DNA of 26,865 nucleotides from CAZGSG01 sp964528095. Its GTDB lineage: Bacteria; Bacteroidota; Bacteroidia; Chitinophagales; Chitinophagaceae. The DNA lies in NCBI GenBank assembly GCA_964528095.1, contig CAZGSG010000043.1:1-26865 (forward strand), in the 5' to 3' direction. Of this stretch, positions 16,863 through 23,073 are shown piece after piece. A program made the position numbers and the translations under genes. The notes beneath the pieces were generated by a model, which was not told the origin of the DNA, did not search any database, and saw nothing but the letters and a program-made list of their open reading frames with translations. Position 1 is the stretch's first letter. Each line of letters opens with the position of its first letter.

Positions 16863-17599
16863 TTTTTTAGTATAGATAATAGTTCATCTTTTTGAGGATG
16901 GTTGGCCTTTTCTAAATAGGGGATAGCTTCCTGGATTTTATTTTCCCTGAGCAGGGCTAATGCCAGGTACCAACAGGCATCCGAATAAAAAAAGCTTTGT
17001 TGCTGACTGGCCGTCTTTGTGAGGGAACTGATTGACTGAACGGTATTATTGGAAGCAAGCTGAGCCATGCCAAAAAAATAGTTGAGTGTGTCATTGTCAG
17101 GTTTTGTCACCAATAATGGCTTCCATGTTTCCAACGCCGCTTTATAGTTGCGGGTCTTATAATCAACCATGCCTCTTTCAAAAACATAGTTCTCTGTTGA
17201 TCCCATGGCAGTGACGAGCCCGGCATCCGCTTCAAAATATTTTGTAAATAATTTTTCGCTTTTGCTTTCGCCGCCTAACATCAGCAGCAACCCTGCCGCA
17301 AGCAATACAATGACGGATGCCGCCACCAGCCAATACCGTTTGCTAAAGCGATCATCTGCCCGCACAAGTTTTCCTTTCTGCCCGGGGATCTTTGCATGAA
17401 AATCATTTAGTTTGTTTTGCAAAGTCGCTTCTTTTACTCCTGATATGAGTTGGCTTACTTCATCCAGTTTTTGCTGTAATAGCGGCTCTCTGTTCAAACG
17501 ATCCTCAAATGCTTCATATTCCGCTGCCGGCATGGTCTGGGCCAGGTACGCTTCTATCTGTTCCAGTTCATGGATTGATATGTCGTGCTTATTTTCCAA
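16859..17599 (-). CDS. Membrane anti-sigma-like protein with periplasmic TPR domain
   Basis: The frame extends upstream to an ATG at 17698, but that start would overlap the sigma gene by 110 bases. The TTG at 17599 overlaps the sigma stop and keeps the whole conserved domain, so it is preferred (246 residues). The N-terminal segment, ELEQIEAYLAQTMPAAEYEAFEDRLNREPLLQQKLDEV (11-48), resembles anti-sigma N-termini of the zinc-free type. A single membrane helix lies at 90-108 (WLVAASVIVLLAAGLLLML). The C-terminal part has TPR-like repeats (VDYKTRNYKAALETWKPLL and CWYLALALLRENKIQEAIPYLEKA) in the periplasm. The inference is that it holds the neighbouring sigma factor at the membrane. Confidence 0.8.
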   Translation of the reverse strand: MENKHDISIHELEQIEAYLAQTMPAAEYEAFEDRLNREPLLQQKLDEVSQLISGVKEATLQNKLNDFHAKIPGQKGKLVRADDRFSKRYWLVAASVIVLLAAGLLLMLGGESKSEKLFTKYFEADAGLVTAMGSTENYVFERGMVDYKTRNYKAALETWKPLLVTKPDNDTLNYFFGMAQLASNNTVQSISSLTKTASQQQSFFYSDACWYLALALLRENKIQEAIPYLEKANHPQKDELLSILKK

Positions 17600-18167
17600 G
17601 TTCTGATCTGTTTTTGTTAACGGCTTCCCGTAATTTTTGCAGGCAGCGATACTTGTTATTACGGGCGGTTTCTTCAGTCCATCCCATTTTTGCCGCAATT
17701 TTTTTTAGTGAATGATTATTATAATAAAACAAGCTGAGCACTTTGCGGCAGTTGTCTCCAAGCTCTTTAAAGTGTTTTTTTATAATATGGAGGTCTTCGC
17801 TCTCCTCCTTTACTTCTGCAGTGCTTTCTTCAGGAGTTGTTTCCTGCAGGCGAACTAGCTTTGTATAATGCCCGGACCTTAAATAGTCAAGCCATTTATT
17901 TTTAGCTATTTGATACAGGTAGCCATCGATCGCTGTTTCATTCTCCGGATGAAATTTATCTGCCTGGATATTTCGCCAGAGCGCAATAAATGCTTCCTGG
18001 TAGATATCCCTGGCCTGCTCAGCATCACCATTATTAGCCAATACAAAACTTTCTACCTTGGAAAAATTGGCCAGGTATATTGTTTCGAGCAGTTTTTCAT
18101 CATTATTTTTTATAGCCTTTACCTGTTCAACAACTCCAATATATTTAACATCTGTGTTTTCTCCCAT
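17589..18167 (-). CDS. ECF-type RNA polymerase sigma factor
   Basis: The 192-residue protein has sigma region 2 at about 25-100 (DAEQARDIYQEAFIALWRNI, then GYLYQIAKNKWLDYLRS) and region 4 at about 130-185 (CRKVLSLFYYNNHSLKKIAAKMGWTEETARNNKYRCLQKLREAV), the helix-turn-helix that reads the -35 box. A charged linker (TTPEESTAEVKEESED) joins them. It is the first gene of the unit with the anti-sigma-like and CHAT genes. A 13-nt palindrome (18171-18183) ends four bases upstream of its start codon. ECF factors commonly control their own operon; no typical ECF promoter was recognised here. Confidence 0.93.
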   Translation of the reverse strand: MGENTDVKYIGVVEQVKAIKNNDEKLLETIYLANFSKVESFVLANNGDAEQARDIYQEAFIALWRNIQADKFHPENETAIDGYLYQIAKNKWLDYLRSGHYTKLVRLQETTPEESTAEVKEESEDLHIIKKHFKELGDNCRKVLSLFYYNNHSLKKIAAKMGWTEETARNNKYRCLQKLREAVNKNRSELGK

Positions 18168-18170
18168 TAT

Positions 18171-18183
18171 ACCCTAATAGGGT
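18171..18183. promoter_or_regulatory. Palindrome ACCCTA-N-TAGGGT before the sigma gene
   Basis: ACCCTAATAGGGT is a perfect inverted repeat around one central base. It lies three bases upstream of the sigma-factor ATG (18167), where the ribosome would load, so a bound protein or a short RNA hairpin there could block translation or transcription. It is a candidate operator only. Confidence 0.4.
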
Positions 18184-18306
18184 CATAAGATAACAATTTA
18201 TTCTTACATCGTACCAGGAAGACAGACATCATCACAGAAGCTATTTATCCCGGGAAAATCAGAAGAATAGTGTTGTTTTCAATTCTGGTTATTGGTTGTT
18301 GATATC

Positions 18307-18514
18307 AGCGATCAGGGTCTGTCCAATCGGGGTCTGGCGGGTAGGTGACTTTCTTTTGTAGTACTATTTACTAGCCGACCCCGATGAATAAGTAGTTTCC
18401 AATTCTGGTTATTGGTTGTCGGAGATAATTATCCATCGGGGTCGGCTTTTGAGCAGTATAAATAGTCGACGATTGTTTATTCGCCAGACCCCGATGGGAC
18501 AGACCCTGATCGCT
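18307..18514. repeat. Nested palindromic element C (CGATG type)
   Basis: The outer arms 18307-18339 and 18482-18514 pair over 33 nt with one mismatch. The inner stem 18373-18390 and 18430-18447 pairs over 18 nt with one mismatch, carrying AGCCGACCCCGATG. The 39-nt loop is shared with elements D and E. Twenty bases of the loop (18400-18419) are repeated exactly outside the element at 18280-18299. It lies between the divergent sigma and DUF2306 genes. Its orientation is opposite to A, B and D. Confidence 0.92.
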
Positions 18515-18694
18515 GAAAAAAAGGTTCGCATTTCAGACCCTGTATTATATTAAGTTTCATTATTTATTCTAGATTGGCACCCGATTGGACAGATCCTGAT
18601 CGCTGCAAAAAAGATTCGCATTTCAAACCTTTATTATATTAAGTTTCATTATTTATTCTACATTGCCCCCCGATGGGACAGACCCTGATCATTG
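18491..18694. repeat. Roughly 90-bp direct repeat to the right of element C
   Basis: Units at 18491-18580 (90 nt) and 18581-18669 (89 nt) are nearly identical, each starting CCGAT-GGACAGA-CCTGATCGCTG and including a shared AT-rich tail (TTTCATTATTTATTCTA). A third partial unit runs 18670-18694. The same tail follows the right arm of element D (19761-19847). Each unit carries one outer-arm monomer, so the array repeats monomer plus tail. Confidence 0.92.
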
Positions 18695-18716
18695 AAGAGG
18701 AATTGGAGGTTTATGT

Positions 18717-18734
18717 TGTCGCGTTTTTACTATT
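18717..18734. promoter_or_regulatory. 18-nt motif TGTCGCGTTTTTACTATT, copy 1
   Basis: This sequence occurs exactly twice in the window, here about 140 bases upstream of the DUF2306 start and again at 20765-20782 upstream of the VOC gene. The matching flank extends to TG-Y-TGTCGC. The two copies flank the AraC regulator gene, so it may be its operator. This is inference. Confidence 0.4.
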
Positions 18735-18875
18735 CCGGTCCAGGTTCTTTAACCAGTTTTGTACAAAAAGACATAGATTAGTAAATATATATTTCTCCCC
18801 GGTTGAATTAATCCTGCCAGTAAGCCGGCAACACAAGAATCGAAAAACAACGACAGGCATATTTAAACCCAGGCA

Positions 18876-19502
18876 ATGATAAAAAGATCACTCCGAATTT
18901 TATTGGCTATCCTATCGGTCCTGGTTGGACTTTACCCGCTTATCTATTTATTTGTTGACAGAAAATTTGGGTTATTACAGTCCAAGTCCGGCGCGTTATT
19001 GGCAAATACCGTTTGGAATATTGGGTTCTATGCGCATATTCTTCTGGGTGGACTTGCGTTGCTCATCGGATGGATACAATTCAGCACAAAACTTCGAAAC
19101 AAAAACCCCGCGCTACACCGGCGAATCGGTAAGATTTATGTCCTGGCGGTTTTTATTAGCTCAACAGCCGGTGTTTATATTGGCTTTTTTGCAACCGGTG
19201 GCATTATTCCTTCGCTGGGCTTTATCTGTCTCGGAATAATCTGGTTTTCTACAACATTGGCAGCCTATACAAGCATCAGGAACGGGCAGGTTGAAAAACA
19301 CCAACGCCTGATGATATATAGTTATGCCGCCTGCTTTGCCGCTGTGACATTAAGAATATGGTTACCGCTTTTGGGAATGCTCTTTGGCAATTTTATTACT
19401 GCTTACACTATTGTGGCCTGGTTATGCTGGGTGCCTAATTTATTAATTGCCTACCTGATCGCAAAGCGAATCAGGATACAGGCCGCGGGGAAGCTGGTAT
19501 AG
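18876..19502 (+). CDS. DUF2306 family predicted membrane protein
   Basis: The 208-residue protein is mostly hydrophobic with about six membrane helices. The DUF2306 pattern is recognisable: a helix with HILLGGLALLIGWIQFSTKLR, then ALHRRIGKIYVLAVFIS, then EKHQRLMIYSYAACFAAVTLRIWLP. The His and Arg-bearing HRRxG and KHxRxM motifs are reminiscent of heme- or quinone-interacting membrane proteins, but no function is established. The ATG at 18876 is used; a longer non-homologous frame upstream is ignored. It is the first gene of the plus-strand group with the AraC, VOC and DUF6265 genes, but element D separates it from them. Confidence 0.85.
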   Translation: MIKRSLRILLAILSVLVGLYPLIYLFVDRKFGLLQSKSGALLANTVWNIGFYAHILLGGLALLIGWIQFSTKLRNKNPALHRRIGKIYVLAVFISSTAGVYIGFFATGGIIPSLGFICLGIIWFSTTLAAYTSIRNGQVEKHQRLMIYSYAACFAAVTLRIWLPLLGMLFGNFITAYTIVAWLCWVPNLLIAYLIAKRIRIQAAGKLV

Positions 19503-19518
19503 GATGCGTCATATCGAA

Positions 19519-19882
19519 GGGCTGGCGAATAGGCGACTTTCCTGCTGAATCCATCGATTCCGGGTTGCTTTTTACAGCGATCAGTGTCTGTCCCATCGGT
19601 GGTCTGGCGAATAAACAATCGTCAACTATTTATGCTGTTCAAAAGCCGACCCCGATGGATAGTTATCTCCAACAACCAATAGTCAAAATTAGAAGCTACT
19701 TATCCATCGGGGTCGGCTATTGAATAGTACTATAAAAAAAGGTCTCTATTCGCCAGACCACCGATGGGACAGACACTGATTGCTGTAAAAAAAGGTTCGC
19801 ATTTCAGACCCTGTATGACAGTATGTTTCATTATTTATTCTACATTAGGAATCCCCGGATGGGACATACCCTGATCCCTGGT
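19519..19882. repeat. Nested palindromic element D (CGATG type)
   Basis: The outer arms 19576-19613 and 19747-19784 pair over 38 nt with one mismatch. The inner stem 19644-19661 and 19701-19718 is perfect over 18 nt, and over 24 nt with one mismatch when extended. The loop is the reverse complement of the loops in C and E, so D is inverted relative to them. A partial extra spacer lies at 19519-19542, and a tail like that of element C follows on the right. D separates the DUF2306 and AraC genes, which read in the same direction. Confidence 0.92.
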
Positions 19883-19903
19883 TATTGATCCGTTAATTCC
19901 CTA

Positions 19904-19911
19904 TAAATTTG
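19904..19911 (+). promoter_or_regulatory. Candidate -7 box of the AraC gene promoter
   Basis: TAAATTTG matches the Bacteroidota -7 consensus TAnnTTTG exactly and lies 34 bases upstream of the ATG at 19946. A poor -33 match (ATTG at 19884) is closer than the usual 19-21 bases. It lies just beyond the tail of element D, so AraC transcription can start after the palindrome. Confidence 0.4.
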
Positions 19912-19945
19912 TATACGAAGCAACACGAAATAGCTTCCAGGCATA

Positions 19946-20761
19946 ATGGATTATAATACATACGCTCCTGGTGAAACAATGCAGAACTTTTTAAAATGCT
20001 TCTGGACACTGGACTCACCAGCAACTACGCCAGCAGAAAAACAACGCATCGTGCCTGATGGCTGTATGGAGATGATCTTTCACTACGGTGATTTATATAA
20101 ACAATTTGCTGCGGACGGTACGGAGATCATTCAACCCCGTTGTTTCATTTTTGGCCAGGTAACGATCCCCTTAGAGATTGAACCGACAGGCAGTACCGGC
20201 ATTTTTGCCGCCCGCTTTCACCCCGACGGGTTCACCCCTTTCTCAACCATATCTCCCCGGGAGATGGAAAACAAAGCCATTGCGCTATCTCTACTGTTTG
20301 GAGATAAAGGCCTGCTGCTGGAGAAAGCAGTGTTGAATGCTGTTACAACCGAAGAACGGATACAGCTCATTGAACGTTTTTTAATCGACCGGTTGCATCT
20401 ACCCGAGACCATCGATCGTATCACTCAATCAAGTGTGGCGCTGATGATGCGATTAAACGGGCAGTTGTCTGTAGAAGAACTATCAGAAAAGTTACAGATC
20501 AACCGCAGGCAATTGGAAAGAAGATTTTCTTCCGCAATCGGCCTGAGTCCAAAACAGCTTGCCAAGATCATCCGGTTGCAGGCCACTTTGAAGATGTTGG
20601 AGAAGAAACAGTTTACAAGTCTTACCTCCCTGGCTTATGAGAATGGCTATTTTGATCAAACACATTTTATAAAAGACTTTAAGGAATTTACAGGCATGAG
20701 TCCCAAACAATTTTATGCCGGCAATCTCAAAATGTCAGCATTATTTATCGGCTCCGATTAG
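19946..20761 (+). CDS. AraC-family transcriptional regulator
   Basis: The 271-residue protein has an N-terminal sensor region (FLKCFWTLDSP, RIVPDGCMEMIFHYGD, FIFGQVTIPLEIEPTGSTGIFAARFHPDGF) of the type often annotated DUF6597. Two helix-turn-helix motifs follow in the C-terminal AraC domain: QLSVEELSEKLQINRRQLERRFSSAIGLSPKQLAKIIRLQ and FTSLTSLAYENGYFDQTHFIKDFKEFTGMSPKQF, about residues 171-257. It probably binds a small ligand and controls the downstream VOC and DUF6265 genes; the 18-nt repeated motif lies 3-4 bases after its stop and may be its target. The DNA-binding domain is intact. Confidence 0.92.
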   Translation: MDYNTYAPGETMQNFLKCFWTLDSPATTPAEKQRIVPDGCMEMIFHYGDLYKQFAADGTEIIQPRCFIFGQVTIPLEIEPTGSTGIFAARFHPDGFTPFSTISPREMENKAIALSLLFGDKGLLLEKAVLNAVTTEERIQLIERFLIDRLHLPETIDRITQSSVALMMRLNGQLSVEELSEKLQINRRQLERRFSSAIGLSPKQLAKIIRLQATLKMLEKKQFTSLTSLAYENGYFDQTHFIKDFKEFTGMSPKQFYAGNLKMSALFIGSD

Positions 20762-20764
20762 TGC

Positions 20765-20782
20765 TGTCGCGTTTTTACTATT
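20765..20782. promoter_or_regulatory. 18-nt motif TGTCGCGTTTTTACTATT, copy 2
   Basis: This is identical to 18717-18734. It starts four bases after the AraC stop and 63 bases upstream of the VOC start. It is immediately followed by TTGTATTC. It is a candidate operator or promoter element for the VOC/DUF6265 pair. Confidence 0.4.
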
Positions 20783-20827
20783 TTGTATTCTCCCTGGCTT
20801 CCATCTTTGTTTTTCAAAAAAACAACA

Positions 20828-21196
20828 ATGGAAAATTTAATCAACTGGTTTGAGATCCCTGCTGTAGAGTTCAACAGGGCTATCACGTTTTATAAGGCGA
20901 TCCTGGGAACAGATATCCAGGAAACAGAATTATTTGGAACCCGGATGGGTTTTTTACCTTCAAATGGCAGCAATCTTTCAGGCGCTATCGTTGCGGGTGA
21001 TGGATACATCCCGTCCATGGAAGGTGTTACTGTATATTTAAACGGTGGTGATGATTTACAGTTAATGCTGGATAAAGTAGAACGAAACAATGGCAAGGTG
21101 ATCGTACCCAAAACACAGATCAGCCAGGAGATGGGGTATTTTGCCCTGTTTATCGACACCGAAGGAAATAAACTTGCCCTGCACTCTAAAAACTAA
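20828..21196 (+). CDS. VOC (glyoxalase/bleomycin-resistance) superfamily protein
   Basis: The 122-residue protein has the paired beta-alpha-beta VOC fold: INWFEIPAVEFNRAITFYKAILG in the first half, and VTVYLNGGDDLQLMLDKVERNNGKVIVPKTQISQEMGYFALFIDTEGNKLALHS in the second. Metal-binding residues of glyoxalase I (His/Glu) are only partly visible, so enzyme activity is not assured. The ATG at 20828 is chosen because homology starts at MENLINWFEIP; the frame upstream to 20783 lacks homology. Four bases separate it from the DUF6265 gene, so they form one operon. Confidence 0.88.
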   Translation: MENLINWFEIPAVEFNRAITFYKAILGTDIQETELFGTRMGFLPSNGSNLSGAIVAGDGYIPSMEGVTVYLNGGDDLQLMLDKVERNNGKVIVPKTQISQEMGYFALFIDTEGNKLALHSKN

Positions 21197-21200
21197 GGAC

Positions 21201-21671
21201 ATGAAAAGAATAGTTTATTGTTTGTCTGTTATACTGCTGCTCATTGGCAGTAAATCATCCGGTCAAAAAACAGATGCATTAAAATGGATGGCAGGGACCT
21301 GGACCATCAATACAGGTAATGGTTCTATTGTAGAACAATGGAAGATCAGCAATGACAGTACCTTAACAGGTAAAAGCGTATTCATAAAAAACGGAAAAGA
21401 TACGATACCACAGGAATCTGTTGAACTTGCCTATCGCAATGGTGACTGGTATTATATACCCACGGTAGTTTCGCAGAATAATAGTGAACCCGTAAGATTC
21501 AAGCTCATCCTGGTAAAAGGAACAGAGTTTATTAGTGAAAACCCCACGCATGATTTTCCACAGCGGATCGCTTACCGACGAATAAAGGAGCAGTTATTTG
21601 CGAGTATTGAAGGAAGGAAGAATGGACGGTATGGGAAACAGAATTTTGATTTTGTGAATATGGTACCGTGA
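21201..21671 (+). CDS. DUF6265-family secreted protein
   Basis: The 156-residue protein starts at the ATG 21201, four bases after the VOC stop and preceded by AAGGA. It has a signal peptide (MKRIVYCLSVILLLIGSKSSGQ) with cleavage expected near SSGQ. The mature part has LKWMAGTWTINTGNGSIVEQWKIS and FISENPTHDFPQRIAYRRI, characteristic of a lipocalin-like beta-barrel annotated as DUF6265. The function is not known. It ends shortly before element E, which separates it from the convergent ROK gene. Confidence 0.85.
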   Translation: MKRIVYCLSVILLLIGSKSSGQKTDALKWMAGTWTINTGNGSIVEQWKISNDSTLTGKSVFIKNGKDTIPQESVELAYRNGDWYYIPTVVSQNNSEPVRFKLILVKGTEFISENPTHDFPQRIAYRRIKEQLFASIEGRKNGRYGKQNFDFVNMVP

Positions 21672-21712
21672 TGATTGGTATTGATGCGTATTCAGCGTAT
21701 GTTCATTGCTAG

Positions 21713-22156
21713 CCTGGCGGGGCATGTGCCATTGAGGATCTGAAGGAGAATGCCTCGTTCCATTGTGGGTGTGCGGAGGATGTCTCGTTCCATTGTGGGT
21801 GTGCGGAGGATGTCTCATCGTGAGTCTGAAAGAGAATGTCTCATCGTGGGTCTGGCGGAGAATGTCCCATCGTGGGTCTGGCGAATAGGTGGCTTTCTTT
21901 TATGGTACTATTCAAAAGCCGACCCCGATGGATAAGTAGTTTCTAATTTTAACTATTGCTTGTTGGAGATAACTATCCATCGGGGTCGGCTTTTGAATAG
22001 GATGATTAATTGAAGATTGTTTATCCGCCAGACCCACGATGGGACATCCTCCGCCAGACCCACGATGAAACACCCTCCGCAAGATCCACGATGAAACACC
22101 CTCCGCAAGGTGCACAATGGGACACCCTCCGCGATGTACACGATAAGGCATCCCGG
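21713..22156. repeat. Nested palindromic element E with tandem arrays on both sides (CGATG type)
   Basis: The inner stem 21908-21934 and 21974-22000 is a perfect 27-nt inverted repeat with a 39-nt loop. The outer arms 21862-21887 and 22022-22047 pair over 26 nt with one mismatch, extending into tandem units. Five monomer units (25-31 nt) lie on the left from about 21740 to 21876, and five on the right from 22026 to 22156 (26 nt each in four). The units on the two sides are inverted. The inner stem is followed by TTTT on both strands. E lies between convergent genes. Its orientation is like element C. Confidence 0.93.
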
Positions 22157-22164
22157 ATTTATCT

Positions 22165-23040
22165 TCATGATCCTGCCGGAACAGCATGCGACCACATGCT
22201 TGCGGCGCCAATCAAGGCTGCGTTCTCACCCAGTTTTGTTTCGCTGATCAGGATGCTGTGCCTGGTTAATTGTTGCCGGAGATAGTTAGCGAAAAGCGGG
22301 AATGATCTGGCGATATTACCACCAATGACAAGCAGTTCTGTTGAATGTCTTTCAATCAGTGGATCGAGGAATTCTGCCAGCTCAATGCCAAACTGTTTAA
22401 ATAGTTGTTGCGCGGCTGTATCATGCTCCGCGATGGCTGCTATTTCTTTTGCGCTGCTGATGGATTGTCCTGCAATTTGCGCATATCGTTTTACAAGACC
22501 GCCATTGGAGAAATAGTCTTCGGCTATTCCTTCTTTGAAAGGCGCGCACCAGAGATCGGCATCTGTTACATGACCATTGCTTGCATAGGCTGAACCGAAC
22601 CCGGTACCCAGCGTAAGTCCTATGGCTTTACTGATGCCTCTTCCGCTGCCGCTGAATAATTCGCCCTGCAGGAAACAGGCCGCATCATTATTAAACCTGA
22701 TCTCTGAGGGTGCAATACCAAGTTTTGCCGCAAGCATTTCCCCGACATTCATGCCATATAGTGAACGGTATTTACCCTGATCCTTCATCCAGGAGATGCC
22801 TGTGTTATAATCGAATGGTCCAGGCATGGCAATCCCTACCTGTGAAGCTTCAATGCCTGCGGAATGAAAACAATCACTGATCACATGGGCCCAGGCATTG
22901 ATTATTTCATCTGCCTGTGCCGATGCATCCACCGCTTCCCGTTTCCATGATCCTTCCTGTATTTTCCTGCTGCCGATATCTACCAGTGCAGCGGTTATAT
23001 GCGATCCACCAATGTCTACCCCTACAACCATTGATTTCAT
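22165..23040 (-). CDS. ROK-family sugar kinase
   Basis: The 291-residue protein starts MKSMVVGVDIGGSHITAALVD, with the ATP-binding DIGGS loop at 9-13. The preferred start is the ATG at 23040; a longer frame to a TTG at 23058 adds nothing recognisable. NNDAACFLQGE (117-127) carries the catalytic base Asp119. GLTLGTGFGSA and LLVIGGNIARSF are further kinase-fold motifs. The zinc-binding CxCGxxGC of classical ROK kinases is absent: the region reads GHVTDADLWCAPFKEGIAEDYFSNGG. It follows the GH92 gene by 33 bases, so its likely substrate is mannose released by that enzyme. Fructose, glucose or ManNAc cannot be excluded. The gene ends 9 bases from the element E array. Confidence 0.85.
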   Translation of the reverse strand: MKSMVVGVDIGGSHITAALVDIGSRKIQEGSWKREAVDASAQADEIINAWAHVISDCFHSAGIEASQVGIAMPGPFDYNTGISWMKDQGKYRSLYGMNVGEMLAAKLGIAPSEIRFNNDAACFLQGELFSGSGRGISKAIGLTLGTGFGSAYASNGHVTDADLWCAPFKEGIAEDYFSNGGLVKRYAQIAGQSISSAKEIAAIAEHDTAAQQLFKQFGIELAEFLDPLIERHSTELLVIGGNIARSFPLFANYLRQQLTRHSILISETKLGENAALIGAASMWSHAVPAGS

Positions 23041-23073
23041 ACTTTTTATTTGTTGCAAATTTAACCGGAATTA

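Noticed and set aside
16859..17698. 279-residue version of the anti-sigma-like protein starting at 17698
   Set aside because: It would overlap the sigma gene by 110 bases with residues unlike the family; the TTG at 17599 is preferred.
18673..18879. Plus-strand frame of 68 residues ending in the DUF2306 start
   Set aside because: It starts inside the direct repeat of element C and runs through the 18-nt motif; no homology and it overlaps the DUF2306 start.
21594..22211. Open frames across element E on both strands, encoding histidine- or cysteine-rich repeats
   Set aside because: Same reason as for element B: they follow the tandem units, with no supporting start and no conservation expected.
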